A stretch of 64,000 nt of DNA from Effrenium voratum (GCA_963377175.1 CAUJNA010003243.1:285001-349000), one strand, 5' to 3'. Counted from the first letter of the stretch, positions 30,467 to 43,961 are shown. Numbers and translations are program-made. Notes: a model not told the origin generated them from the letters alone.

Positions 30467-32446
30467 GAAGATGCCAAGCGCAATCGGATTCGGGCGCAAG
30501 TTTTCGGAGAGAGGCCAGCGGCGGTTCCTTCGGTGACTCTGCAAATGCAAGACAAGCAGAAGCGTGCCCTTGAGAAGTCTGCAGTGTCGGTCAAGAAGGA
30601 GAAGTTTGAGATGGAGCAGGAGGGGGTCTTCAAGAAAGCTAAGACATGGAGCTTGAATATGCAGTCTTCTGGCAGCGTGATCGACTTGGACTCTTCCCCG
30701 CAGAAAGTCGTGTCACCTTCACCTGTTGCCCCAGACCACGCTCAGCCAAAGGAAGCAACCAGAGCAGCAAGCTCCTTGCTGTGCAGCCAAGAATCCATAG
30801 AGATGGACCAAGCAGCTGAGGAGATGGATGAGGCCTGGCTTCATCCTGCTGGCTGCGGTGCTTCGAACGAGACCTACTCGGAGGTGTGCCTTTGCAATTC
30901 TCTTCGCAGCCTTGGGTGCCCCATTTCTTACGACAAGAATGGCCCGTTCACTGCGGCTGATGGATGTGAGATGTTGGCCCCCTTAGGTGCCACTTTGAAG
31001 TTAGTGTCTACAAACAGCAAGCTGCAGCCAGGCAAGTTTATCGTGCTGGACACAACAAGAAGCCATTTCTTCGCTGTCATCAACGCGAACGGGAAGGTGC
31101 AGAAAGTCGACGATGGCATGCATGCGTACATCTCGGCGGATGTCTTTGCGGAGTTCATGAAGAGTCCGATGTACCATGTTTTCAAGCTGACCTTCATGTG
31201 CGCTGGTGCCTCAAGCCTATGCCCTGCTTTTCATATTCCCGGTGGCGCGCTCTCCAAGCCTGTGTACAGCACACACATGAAGAGTTGCTCGTGTGGACAC
31301 AAGGCTTTGTCCAAAGCTCATGACATCGAGGCGGTCGTCTATTCCATGAGTGGTCCATCTGATGCAATCGTCCGGACTATGCGCTGCACAGCTTGGGGTT
31401 GCAGGAAGACCTACGGCCCCAATTTTGTCAATGTCGATGGATGCAAACTGAACACCGCCAACCCGCAAAACATTCAGAAGGTCTTGTTCGTGAACGTGAA
31501 GCGTGGCTTCAGCTTGGAGTACTTGCAGTACCACACCCAGCTTGAGTTCCGTGCATTTGTTTCATCCAGAGCCATCCAGGATGTGTACGAGAATGTCTAC
31601 GGCACCGTGGATGATACGGACTTCACTCGCTTCCGGAAGGCTCACGCAGATGCAATTATGTACTGGGCGGCATTGCAGGAGTTGTCTTCCCTTGGCATCA
31701 ACCAACCCATTGAGATCGGCAACGAACTCTCCGAGATCTCTTTGGCTGCGTATGACAAGCACCTGCACTCCAAAGTCTTCCCCCCTCGAAACAAAGCTTC
31801 TGTCACAGAGCTAGTTGGCGATGGACATGCCAAAGTCCATGTGAAGTGCTCTGAGGTTGCGCCGCACCAAGGCAAGCCCCGCAAGAATGGAAAGGGCAAG
31901 CCGTACGGGCACGGGTGGTTCATGATCGTCGACCCCAAGAACTTGCAAGTGCTTTCGGTTTCCTGCATAAGCAAGCCAGAGAACAACGAAGTTGTGAAGG
32001 ACTCACTGTTGAAGATCTTGCCCATGTACAAGAAGGTTAACTGCTTCGTGCTGGATCGGAACTGCGCCTTCATGCCGCAAGCCCTGGAGGTGAAAGAATT
32101 CAAGCAGGTGAAGTATTGGACCATCGACTGCTTCCATGCCACCGGGCACAAGAAGACATGCAAGTGCAACCCTCTGCATGCGCCGCGGTTGGCCAAGCGG
32201 TTGAAGCACGTGAACACGTCTGCGGCAGAGCAAGTGTTCGCGTGGTTTCGGAACTACGCACGTGTGCTGAACGAATCCTCTCCTCTCCGGCACGCCTTCA
32301 AGGTGCTCTACTACTGCAAGATGCATAACCAAGCGATCCGCAACAAGAAGGCCACGTACATCAACCAGCACGGCCAGCAGAAGCGCAAGCGTGTGGCCAA
32401 GCCCTATCAGTGCTCCTCCGTCTACAAGAAACCGTCCGCCAAGTGA
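30462..32446 (+). pseudogene. 3' part of the broken gene: peptidase-like region and cysteine-cluster DDE transposase
   Basis: An intact frame separated from its 5' part by the retrotransposon; it can be read from an ATG at 30449 inside the LTR. Residues count from there. Residues 1-130 are a charged linker. About 140-240 resemble a papain-fold peptidase, with a candidate Cys147 (EVCLCNSL), His206 (SHFFAVI) and Asp near 221 (VDDG). Next comes a zinc cluster (CSCGHK ... CTAWGCRKTYGPNF, about 280-326), like the CxC modules found with KDZ-type transposases. The C-terminal half has the DDE arrangement Asp495 (MIVDPKN), Asp536 (VLDRNCAF) and Glu594 (AAEQVFAWF). A Cys/His insert (DCFHATGHKKTCKC) lies before the Glu. 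The stop is at 32444-32446. Probably a DNA-transposon protein. The peptidase reading is the least certain part. Confidence 0.75.
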
Positions 32447-35400
32447 GAGCAGTTTTGATTCAGCCTAGGGCATCTTCAATCTCTTTCTGTCACTAATTAG
32501 GGTGACATAGCATTTGATTTGGCAACAGTCCAGCAAACAAGTCTACAAAAAAAAGCTGCCTTGCACAAAGACATGCCCGTGTGTTCTGGCTCCTTGGTCT
32601 AACAAAGAAAAACACAACATAAATACAAATCCTGTTTGCACCACTAAAGGCACTACACTGGAAAAACACAGGCCCCAAAAGGCACTACACTGGAAAAACA
32701 CAGGCCCCATGGCGGCCCGCTCTCTTAAATAAACTCAATATGAGGACAAAATTACACACCCTCTGCCCTAAGTGCAACCACCCTCGAGCTCCGCGCTCCA
32801 ATGCATCGCGCAGCTCGGCGTATTTCTTGGCCTGACGTCTGACACGTCTAAAGGACGTGAAAAGACGCATACCGCTATCCCTATGCCAAGCCTAGCGTGG
32901 GCTGCCCGAACAACATGCTGTCCCTTTGCTTCTTCTTTTCTTCTTGCTTCTCGGGGCCGTGCCCACGTGACCAGACTTGATTTTCAAGTCTAGCTGTGCG
33001 TTCATTACAGCCCTTTCGGAAACTTAGGAAACGGCCAACTGACTTGCCAGAGTAGCTAACGCCATACTGTTTTCATGGTCTGATTTAGGCAAGTCCTCTT
33101 TGTAAGTATCGCAAGTACCCCCCCCCCAAACCTGCAAACCAAGCATGTCAAAAAACGCAACGTCTAAACAGGCGACAAAGTATTTGTCCCAGCAATGTGT
33201 AACACGGCATACGGAAAACCGGAATGCAACCCATTGCCTTCATGCCCTGCTTGAGGTTGAAGGCATCACGCCGCGCCCCAGCACGGAGCTCCTGGGACCA
33301 CCCGTTTGGCAAGGGGCCTTGTCTGGCGTCGAAACGATCTGCCACTCCCTCAGCTTGATATGGACGCCTGCCCTTTCTCCAAAGCAAATGTTGATGCGCC
33401 ACAAATGGAATGGCAATGTCCGCCCCCGCCTTTGAGGTCGCATCCGCGTGTGCTGAGATGTTGGCAATAAGCGCCTGGCATGGTAAAACTTGTGGCAAAT
33501 TCGGATGGCACCTCTGCATACCTGCCCCCTGGCCATATATCGCAAATCACTGCACCTCGTTCTCTGACTTCATCACCGAGATGTGCTGCACTACCCTCTG
33601 AACCTTGCAGGACCACGCAATGGGCATCAGGTTGGTCAAGCTGGCTTTTGTTTCTGACGTCCAACGATGGCCCGGTTGCCCGCACAAATGTGTGTGTGTG
33701 AAACGCCCGAATACCCTTAGCTTTAGGTGACTCTGGGTACACTTGCCTGCTGCTCATACTCGTTCACCACCTTGGCCTGCTCGGCGACCTGACAAGAACA
33801 AAGTCGTCCCAAAGGGGTAACTGGCTCCCTCCCCTCAAAGCCGGCTTTCCTCAAAACAGCTGCGCTTTTTACCCATCCATAGCTTCAGGCAGGCCACTTG
33901 GACGGCTGTAATAGAGTCTTCAAACTGCTTTGCAAAGTCCACCTGCACGAGCAAAGCAAATGCTCGTGTCAGTCTCTCAGTTTGGCATGGCCTTCATCAT
34001 CTCAAACTGCATGGCCATGACGTACCCTTGATCTTAGTATTTCGGAGCCATGCGACAAATCCTCAACACATTGCTCAGCTAAGATTGTGGCGCCACAGGG
34101 TGTGATTGATCTTATAGAGCATCCTGTTCTTCCATTGGCTTCAGCCCACTTGAAAAATAGAAAATTGTATTTTCAGTAGTGATAGATTCCGTTTAAAACC
34201 AACAAGTGAAAATAAAAATTGAAAAAAGATTAAGCAAATGGAAGCCGTGTTGTAATAATAAGACCAGTGTTGCCTTTCGGCGCGTGGGTCCTTGCAGCTA
34301 TCACGTCGCGCTTGGACCAGAAGTCGGTCGGAGTGTACTCCTGCGCGGTGTTGCTGACCTCTGCAAGAGGCGAAGCGACACCCGGCCACACCCAAAGCAG
34401 CCCATGCCAACAAATATCGCTTGGAATTATATACCCTCCGCCATTGAGCCATGCATTCTGCAGTCTGCCGCTGGGAGTGTGGCTACGTTCCCCGCAAGGA
34501 GAAGGTATCGCTCCCTGACAAGCGCTCAAAAAACATGGCCCTTACCCTTGTCACCCGATTGAGCGCCAGGATCTGCTGTAAGTCTGCCCCAATGCCTGGC
34601 TGCCAGGAAGCTGCCGAAGGAGAGGTAGACACTGGCAGGGGAGCAGTTTGGCGTAAGCAGCAACCGCTGCCACGAATGTGCATCATATCCCGTAGCTTTT
34701 CCCAGTGAAAGCGCAAAGGCTCACAAAACGGTGCCAATCTGCAGACATTGATTTTGCGGTGTGCTCTTTCTTACCAAGAGGCTCTTGAAGAGTTGAAGGC
34801 ACGAATTGCAGCTGCACGGCGCAAGAGATGGAGATAGGCCTCAACCCATGCTCAATTGCAATTCGCGCAAGCACACAGCTGACGAGTAAGAGGTTCCTTG
34901 AATGTCAAAGCCCAGCCCACTTCCAATCCGAGGACCGCGCTGGCCGCCACTGTCAGGGTCCTGTGGATCAGCTCCTGGCTGCATCCAATGAGGAATGATC
35001 TCAAGTCAAAGGATGCAGTCTGGAGGAACGTCTACAAGCAATCCTTGCCAGGGAGGAGAGGGTGGAGCCAGTTAACACAAAAGCCAGGACCTGCCTGTTG
35101 ATCTGTGTTGTTGTGCAATACTCGCGTGGACCTCGAGGAAGGTGGGTCCTCAACCGCCTCTCCCAGGAACTCTTGCTGCGCCCGTCTGGGCGAAAGGCGG
35201 GTGCCCCGAGCGCCACGACACGTCCAATGCCACTTGCCAAACGCACGTGGCATTGACAAGCGCCACCCAATTCCAAAGATTGCCAACGCACTGTCAATCA
35301 GGCACAAAAGAAAAGCAAAGTGCAACGCACCGTCCGGGGCCATCAGAGTGAGAAGAAGACAGCACCAGTTTTCACCGGCCAACCGCCAAGCGTGTGAACG

Positions 35401-36428
35401 GGCACGCACAACGGGGGGAGGGCAAGCCTCCCCAGGTTCGGCGGTTGGGAGCTACTCCATGGTGCTGGCAGCACATGGAACGTCCTCCCATGCCTCTCTG
35501 GTCCTTTCCGGAGGTCTGTCCTTGCCCTGCCCAGCTCACTTGCCCTTTGTACCATACTCATCCACAAGCGCGCGCCTGTGCACCATATTCACTTTTTCAT
35601 GGTTGAATTTCAACAACTTCCTGCACACTCATGTATTCTTGAAACTCTTGCACCCCACGCTCCCTTCCCTTTGCGCATCATGTTCGCTTTTTTGCCACGA
35701 GTCGAGACGCGCCCTTCAAGCCATCCTTCACCAAAGTACATGTGCCGAGAAATTCACTGGGAAGTGCCCTGTCCCAAGCGCCGCTCGCCGCGATTAGCTT
35801 CTTTATGTTGCCCTCCTTGCTCCGTACCTCCCAAAGCTTAAACCAGAACCCAACCATTAGAGCTGCGTCTGGGGCAAAAGAAAAAGGTCACCAGCCGGTC
35901 TCCTGTTCTCGTGTGGACGGGGGTCCGGTCCGCGTCGGACCACGCCCATTTGAGGGTTCCCTGTCAGGCACAACATGTGGACATGAAGATGACATGGGGA
36001 AACAAGTACAGCAACCTAGAAGCGACGCCACCCCAAAGGCAGAAAGTTAGACAAAACCAACTAATGAAGTTACTGGCAGCGGGCCGGCCCGGGCCGGCCT
36101 GCGCTGCAGGGAAGACAATGAAGCTCCTGAGCCAGTGGCTTTGTAAGCAAATGTTGAGATGAGAAACTTCTGAGCTACGGACGACCCAAACCAGACAAGC
36201 CAACAAAATGACAAACCAAAGAGCCGGCCAAGCAAAGACAGTGCCAACTAAAGAGATAGCCAAGCAAGGGCAAGCCAAGCAGAGAGATAGCAAAGAAAGA
36301 AGCAGGAAAGCAGAGACATAGCAAACAGCACACTTTTGGCTGGCCGGCATTCAGAAACCCGATGCTGTTTGCGACTCTTAAGCTGCCCGATCTCGAAAAA
36401 GTGAACCATCAGCGCACTTCCTGCTGGT
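32447..36428. other. non-coding, no gene recognised
   Basis: Contains a 31-bp unit repeated twice (32646-32676 and 32678-32708, core GGCACTACACTGGAAAAACA) and a homopolymer C run near 33120. A GGCCGG-rich palindromic stretch lies near 36080-36100. No open frame stands out. Confidence 0.55.
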
Positions 36429-36820
36429 TTCAAGTTGCCGAGTCTTGCGCACTTTCGGTTGATCGACCTCAAAGCCAAATGTTAGTTCGGAGCAGATTTC
36501 GTGGCAGGCGCAACACGTTTTGAGCGGCGGTTGTTCACGAGGGGAACCTTGAAAGCGCGTGCGCGCGGGGTCTGCTCAGACTCTGCTCAGAATCGGCCGC
36601 ATCGACACGGCAACGTGCCCTGTTTTGCACGTTCAATTGGCTTCAAGTTGTCGCATCTTCAAACAAGTGAGCCCTGTACACACTTTCGCTTGGTCGACCT
36701 CCAAACCAAATGCTAGCTCGGAGCAGATTTCGTGGCAGGCATTTTGTGAGCCGCGGTTGTTCGAGGGGAACCTCGAAAACGGATGTGCTCGGGGTCTGTT
36801 TGACAGCCTCAGAAACGAGC
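36429..36820. repeat. diverged direct duplication, about 170 bp per copy
   Basis: Copy one is about 36429-36600 and copy two about 36643-36820. They share long blocks such as GGAGCAGATTTCGTGGCAGG and GGTTGTTC-GAGGGGAACCT, with indels between. No coding continuity across the copies. Confidence 0.75.
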
Positions 36821-39800
36821 ATGCAGACTCTGCACGAAGGTTGAGCAATGCAGCTCGAAGTGATGCAAACTGTTGCCCAGCCAAGGTCGTGTGGCACCAG
36901 GCAATGCAACGTTCCCTGGCAATGAAATACAGATGGCCCAAATGCCCCCACCCTCCGCTTTGGGCTTGCTCGGGCTTATTTAACGAAGTGGCTGCCAAGT
37001 GGCTTGAACGGGCCCAAGAAGTGGAGACCTCCACGTTCCACCTGGGTGCAACGATATGGCTGGGGTGCGCATGCAGTTGCCAGAGCTCCCACCCTCAACC
37101 GCTCGAGATTGACTGGTCCACGCCTCTGTGGAGACAACTCCAGTTATAACGTTCCTCGGAGGGTCAGACTATGACAAACTGCACGCGTTCCAACTGCTAA
37201 CAAGCAACAAACAACCTAAACCAGCCTGCAACGTTTGCCGCTTGCACGCAGCTGTCTAGGCTCACTGCTTCCTGAGACCGAACTGGTTGGGCTCCAGCGA
37301 CGCAAGGCAAGCTGGCATTGAGCTGACAGACGCATGCCAATTCTGCGCAGGGTCTCTATGGCAGCTGCGTTGATTGCACCACTAACAAAGTCAAGAACCA
37401 GGACTCTTGAAGGCAGCTTGCAGGTCAAGAACTGCACCCTCATCCCAAGTCAGTCACAGCCCAGCCGAACTTGCGCCAGGCTCACTGAACAGAAGCACGG
37501 CAAAGAAACCCACAAAGCCTGAGTTACATTGTCAGGTCACGCGCTTAAAGCAACAGTCCATGATACAGTAGCTCCCTGTGGGGCTGCGGGCCCAAGCTGC
37601 GCACTGGCTTTGCTGGATTTTATCGCATTGCGCTTGCAGCGTGGCCGCTCATCCTTCATCACTTTCGCGACAAAGTGCCAAGAGTGCGAAATCAACGGCG
37701 TCCTGCGCATGTCAAGCAACGAGCTCTCCTGCAAACCTCATGTGTTTCTTCGCGTGAATGCTTGCTTTTTGTTCTTGCTGTACATTGGTATAGGCTTTGT
37801 GTTGTGTTGTGTATCATTGCATTGGACTGTCGGGCGCTGATTGCGTCGCGTTGAGTTGTGCTGTCTTGCAATGTGTCCTACGCTTGTGTGTTGTGGCATG
37901 ATGTGCTGCTTTTGTGCCAGCGCGTGTTGCGTCACGCAGTATTGTATTGCAATACGGTGCGACATGTTGCGATACGTTGGTCGTACTTTTGTGGCGCTCT
38001 CCATTGCATTGCGTTGTGCCGCTCTGAATTATGTTGCAGCGTTGATTGCTTTCATTGCGTCGTTCTGCACTGCATTGTGTTGTGATGCGTCGTGCTGCGT
38101 GCTGCAATTATCCTGTAGAATAGAGTTGCGTTGCGGTTGGTTGAACAAGGCGGTACTGTAGTGTATTGCGTTGTCTTGCTTGCGTGCTTGCTTGCCTGCC
38201 TGCCTGCCTGCGTGCTTTCTTGCGTGCTTGTTTTCTGTCTTGCTTGCTTGCCTGTTTTCTCACTTGCTTAATAGTTCGCCTGTTTGCGCGCTTGTTGTTC
38301 TGTTAGTTTGTTTGCTTGCTCGCTTGCTTGCTTGTTGGTGAATGTTGGTGTGTTCGTCTGGATGTTTGTTGTTCCCCGACAGTTCGCTGTAGGGGCTCTT
38401 GATTGATCTCTGAAGCGCGGACGCCTCCGCCAGCGGCGGCTGCCACACTCTCGCCGCACACCTCTCCGGACGCCACCCGTTTGCTGTTGCTGCTAATTGT
38501 TGCTCTTTGGAGTTGTTTTTGTTTCCTGTTCTTGGTCCTTGTTGTTCCTCGGTGTTCTTTGTACGTGGTTGTCGCTTATCGTAGCTAACTCAAAAGCTGC
38601 TTGCCCTCGAAAGCAGCAAGCTGTCTGCATAATATGCCTGGGAGAGTCTCGATATCCGAGGCCTTCATAATTGCGTCAGCTGGAAAATGGAAAAGCAATA
38701 TACTCCCTTTCAAACTTTGCAATCAATTCTGGCAACTGTATTTGGCTCTTCTTTGTTCAACGTATGTCCTTTGCCAGTGTTTTCCCCCAAATGCACTGAC
38801 AGTCCGGATCAGCGTCCATGAAGCTGCGCTTGACCACGGCCGCAACATCTGAAAGAAAGCTCGTGGCTGAGCTGGGGCCGTGGTCCACTGGCCCACGCTT
38901 CGTGCCATCCTTGTGCCCCGACAGCCAGGGCGTGCCACACGCGCAAACTGCGCGCTCAAAGAACACAAGCAACTGGGTCGAAGAGCTTTCCAAACTGGAA
39001 TGGCTGCTTTGCAAAATCCTTGCAGCTCTGCATATGTAGTAGGATTGACCGTTTGCCTGCCTCAACTGACACAACAAAGGAGGCGGCCAAGTTTCCAGCT
39101 CAATCAATCGATTCTGCCTGCAATGCATTCAACTGCCAAGCGGACAAGAAATCAAATCGCGTGCCGCTTATTCTGGCCGGCCTCGACCTTGTGAAGGCTG
39201 CAAAGTGGTGGTCCAAAGGCGGGCCGTGACGGTCCGGACATTGGGTTTGCGCTGCATGTGAGGAAGCCGCAGATTCTGAGGACGCCCTATCCGCATCCAG
39301 CACATCCAATGGCAAACCGTGCCAAGTCGCGAATCCCGCGCCTCAGCTCCGGGTCCTTGAGCAGTGCCTCGCCACGCTGCTCGGGGCTGGCCGCCATCTG
39401 GTGCTGCACGAAGGTCTCCTAAGCTGCTGCTGCTCACGCCAGGTGTTCGTTGCGCCCGGTGCGCGTTTTGTGGCCGAGCTGCCAAAGCCCCGTCGCAGAG
39501 GGACACCCAGGTCCGGAAGTTGGAGACCGCATGCCTAGAAGTACAAGGCCGTCAACATACTGCGGGCAAAATGCGTTCGCACCGCAAAATGAAACCATGA
39601 GAAACCATTGTTGGTTGATATTTGCATGGGAATCGAATCATTCCAGCGTTTCTTAGGTGCAGGATTTCGTTCATCAGCGGGGCAATGGACCAGCGGGCTG
39701 TGGGCCACATGCAAACGGCCACTTCTTGCCCAGCAGCAAGCAAGCAACTGTTCCGCAAGCATTGCCAAAACCAACGACCTCAGTGCCATGCAGATGCCAT

Positions 39801-42213
39801 CACTGCCTCAAAGTCTAAGCTGCTGAGTAGGCGACTTGCTTGAGAAAAAAGATGTCAGACTCTTTTGACGCGGATGCACCTGCACAGGGTGAGAGGTTGG
39901 TCTGAGAGAAAGAGATACCCCGATAACATGTTTCTGAAACTCATTTGGTGCACCGCTCGTGTGACTTAATTGTACTGATCCTACCTTTTGAGGCAACAGC
40001 CATGGGGGTGTTCCTACAACACTAAGCCAGCAACTACCCATGTCAGAAAACAACTCCATGGACCCTGCGTCAAACAATCAAGCTCTCTTTGACCTGGAAT
40101 TGCTTCGACCTGGGATTGTGTTCATCAGTTCATTCACGTTCATGTCTAGCACAGGCCTATCACAGAACCATTGCACTTGTCAGGATATCTGGCAATTTTG
40201 GGACTCGGGGACACCCAAAAGAATTTCCCTTATCACTTTTGGCGGCCTACTAGTAGGATAGGTGTCTTAATCCGGGGCTCAGGACTGAAGAAAGCAAAAC
40301 AATGGAAAGTCGACCAAAACGAAGTGCTTGGCGGGGGTGCAAAAAGAGACTCTTGGCCGAGGCTCCCAAGAAGGAGCCGCCGCTGCGCAGCGCAGCATCC
40401 TGCTGCTTTCGGGCGGCGTAGATGCGCTCTGAGCACGGGAAGAGCAGCACGGCGCCGAGCACTGGCTGTGGCACCAGCTGCAGAAGCTCTGGATCCAGGC
40501 CCAGCACGTCGCAAAACCGCCAGCCCCGGGCAAGGCCAATCCTCACGTCTCCAAAAGTTCTCTTTACTTTGCCAGAAACGAAATCATACCTTTCGTTTTG
40601 CGTCATTGCGAGGCGCGGTTGGCTGAGGCCGCGTCTTGTGGCTGAAGTCCGTGAAGACGTCAGGATTTGACTCTAGAGCAAGCCAAGGACCTCGCCGAGC
40701 AAACACTGCCGGAATAGGTTGCAAGGTGTGAAGCCGCGCGCCTGACCCGGTTTTGCCCTGCTTCCTGGCAAGGCATCGCACAAATGATTCAATGACACAC
40801 TGATTTCTGTGCATAAACTAGTTTGCTTGCCACTGCTGCCGCCCTATTCTATGCTATCTTGACGCCAGGCACCCTAATTATCAATTAACTCATGCAGCTA
40901 TCGGTCCTGAGCTCATCATTCAGAATGGCCAGGTCATCCGCTTCACCCATTGAAAGGCAGAAAAGGCAGGGGCAAAGTTAGAGAGAGTGTGGCTCAAGTT
41001 TGAGTGCAAGCTGGCTTCTTGGTTGCCTTGCCAGGAATGCTAGGTCTGCTAGGTTCAATTCGAGCCCAGACGGGCTTGGCAGTGGAGAACGCAGGCAAAG
41101 CCGTGTAAGTCGATCAACCGACAAACTTCCCAGCTGAAGTCAGCTGGGCTTCCCAGCGTCCAGCCCAATTGAGGCACGCCTCGCCACCCAAGCCTCGGGT
41201 GGAAAGCTCGGCATGTCTCAGCAACTCAAGAAGATCTGCGTCCGGCTTCGACGGCCACCATGGCCATTGAATCCAATGCTCCATTGGACAGGCGTGCCAT
41301 GCTTACAATACATTTCCTCTTGAATCTGAGGTCTTCGCCGTCTTCTTCATCCCGCCGAGCATCCTGGCACGAAAAACATCAACGCCCCACAACGAAACGC
41401 CCAGACACCGTCCCGCTCCTCCAAGAGCCTCGCATCCAAGTCAGCCATGGCCCATGTGGCTCCGAATGGCTCCGTGCCACCCTCAGAGCCAACAACTTGC
41501 AGCTTGCCTACGTCACTCAAACGGCACGAACTTGCACGACTGCAACTCTGCTCTGGCGGCATGCATGCAACTGCTGCATGCTGTTTCGCAGCCACCGGGC
41601 TAGGCAACAAAAAATCGGCCGCTTTGCAAGCACCAATAGAGGAAAAAGGCTGAAAGCTGCCCAATTTGGGGCTGCAAAGAGGTCCATGTTGCCAGATGCT
41701 GGTACCACATCTGAACCCCGTGGCTCCTCAGTCAAGGTAGGAAGTCCCAGGCCGACCTCACCTCTTGGAGGGTAGTCTGGCCTGCATGGCCATCATAGCC
41801 ATGGCCTAAAGAGTTGCACTGCCATCCAACCAGGGGGCTCTTCGAATTGGAATGAACGATGCAATCAACTGAGTCACACCCCGCTTTGTGCCAGTGTCTC
41901 TTTGGCAAACAGAAAGTGCTCTGCAGTTGAAACCTGTTTCTTGCTGACCGAGCCACAACTGGCAAGAAAATGAACTAGTCAAGTCTGCATGAAGGTGCGT
42001 AAAGCGAGTAGATGTGGAAATGGGAAATGGGGCATCAGGATCTCTACAGGTACATCCGCGAGAACACGCTGACGAGACCTGAGACCAGACCAACGAAGAC
42101 ATAGAGTTGCTTTTGGAAGACTTCCTGAGTTAGCTTCACGTTCCGCACGGTGAACCCAGCTGAGCTGTCCTGAGCCATGCCGTGCACCATTTACCATGGG
42201 GCCACTAAATTAC
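36821..42213. other. non-coding, no gene recognised
   Basis: Includes a degenerate TTGC/TGCC-rich tract at 38160-38345 and TTGCGTTG-rich sequence at 37830-38100. Open frames are short and overlap on all strands. I see nothing I would call a gene. Confidence 0.5.
38160..38345. repeat. degenerate (TTGC)n / (TGCC)n tract
   Basis: A run dominated by TTGC, TGCT and TGCC tetranucleotides with many substitutions; a decaying microsatellite. Confidence 0.85.
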
Positions 42214-42304
42214 TGTTGACCCCGGACTAATCAACCCATTATGGGGGGGTCCCTCAGTTTAGTGGGGGAGGGAAACACCCCCCTATTAAGAAACTGGGTC
42301 AACA
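42214..42304. mobile_element. 91-bp MITE with 9-bp terminal inverted repeats
   Basis: Ends TGTTGACCC and GGGTCAACA are perfect inverted repeats. The element is flanked on both sides by TTAC (or ATTAC), a 4-5-bp target duplication. The interior is G/C-run rich and non-coding. A diverged relative lies at 7436-7555. Confidence 0.8.
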
Positions 42305-43830
42305 TTACCCAAGTGTGCAGTGCCTTGTTTTAACATTGAGTTGCAGCCGAGCTACAGCGATGAACTGAACAAGATACTGACGTCCACTGTCCAAGTATAG
42401 GTTTGTGGGGATCTGGTTCACAAAAGCCGGCATGGCGCGACACTTCTCGGTGAGGTCGGCTCCATGAGCGCAAACACGCATGCTCAGCATGAAGAGAAAG
42501 AGAAGAGGCATAGAAGAGAAGCTTTCCACGAGCAAGGGAAGCACACTGAACTCTGTGCGGAAAATCATCGTCACACCGCTCACCTGAAAGCTTATCGTAA
42601 GAGCCTGCAAACACCAAAATTATCAGGGAACGCACGCCAGAGAAATCCAAGCACGGTGTAATAACAAAGCCGCCAAGAACTCATGCAAGATGCTAAAAAA
42701 TAGATGAAGCCCAAGGTTGCCAGAGCTTGGAGGGCGACGAAGCTACTCGCTAGCTCGCGACCAACACACTTCAAAAGTGCTTGCATGGCGTTCCAACTCT
42801 CGACGCCAGTCGAAAAGTTCACGTCATTGACAATGCGGCCTTGGCACGCAACTCACAATTCCATTTGCTCACAGCCAGGCCACCGCAAACGCCAGAACAG
42901 CAATAAGCTGCCAGTAAACCCTTGCCCAAGCCGAGATACAACACCAGCAGTCCAAGCTCTTGTCCAGACCAAGTAAAAGATGCGACTGGATGTAAGCAGA
43001 AAGCATCACCACGGCGCTGGATACTCCAAAGCTTATGCTTGATACCACCTGGCATCAAATGCGCAAAAAGCAGTTGCACCATAAACATTATGCAAACCAC
43101 AAACCAACACATGTTGGTCGCGTCGGACTGGCACGAACGAAGACTCGAAGACTAAAGCAAATCCATTTGGCAGCTACGCGCGCAAAAACAAACCAACAGA
43201 GAATCAAAAAAGGAAGCTCAAAAGCAACCAAATGCCCCATCAGCCAGCCAGCCCGAAGCTAACCAGCCACTCAAATTCACGAACACTCCATCACGCGCGA
43301 GGCGATGACCCTCTACACTGCACTAGCCTGAATCACATGCTTCCACGCTCGAACGTCTGGGGAGGCTTCTTCAGTCTGAGTCAAGAATGCTTCGCAGCCC
43401 TGCGTGACGGAGAAGCACATCATCATGAAGCACCAGGCCGCAGCGTATTTCCAGCCTTCCTTGCCCGAGACTTCGGTCCAACGCAACTTGAAGTCTGAGA
43501 CGAAAACGTTGAGCCGGCTTGTGGCCAAGTGCAAGTCCGAGGACCTGCGGGAGCAGAAGCACGAGGTCTCCCAAATGGCACAGAAATGGCACAGAAATGG
43601 CACAGAAATGGATCGAATGGTTCGAAGCCTTGCCTGAGGGCACGGCCCAGCAAGAAAATGGAGCCCAGGGCGAGGAGGAAGTACAGAGCTGTGGTAAAGA
43701 CTGTGAAGCCGTAGCTGATCATCTGATGATGGATGATGGTAAAACCTAGAACTACCACAAGCATTGCTAGAGCTGGCGAGCCGATGAGGAAGTACAGCAA
43801 AATGGGATGCTCTTCCAGAAGCCTGGCACA
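42305..43830 (-). CDS. possible multi-exon multipass membrane protein gene
   Basis: Several minus-strand segments in different frames read as plausible hydrophobic exons separated by short gaps. At about 43800-43600 the segment includes PILLYFLIGSPALAMLVVVL and two more hydrophobic stretches. At about 43560-43340 it includes SRLNVFVSDFKLRW and AAAWCFMMMCFSVT. At about 43110-42980 it is FVVCIMFMVQLLFAHLM, and at about 42840-42690 VGRELASSFVALQALATLGF. At about 42610-42310 it is SVLPLLVESFSSMPLLFLFM. Exon borders cannot be fixed by eye, and an 11-bp tandem repeat interrupts the first segment. It could be a decayed gene. No family recognised. Confidence 0.35.
43573..43611. repeat. 11-bp tandem repeat, about 3.5 units
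   Basis: Three perfect AAATGGCACAG units followed by AAATGG. Confidence 0.95.
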
Positions 43831-43961
43831 TCAACCAACCCTGAGGAGAAAACCGTCCAACGAACGCATTGTGTTTTCACTGGCCTGAAGCCACGCGCAC
43901 TGGTTGGCTGCACTTCGAGTGGCGTCAGGTTGGAGTGGGACTCCAGGATTTGGACCTCCAA

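Noticed and set aside
40988..41000. GTGGCTCAAG as another spliced-leader relic
   Set aside because: Only nine bases match the leader and the upstream part is absent.
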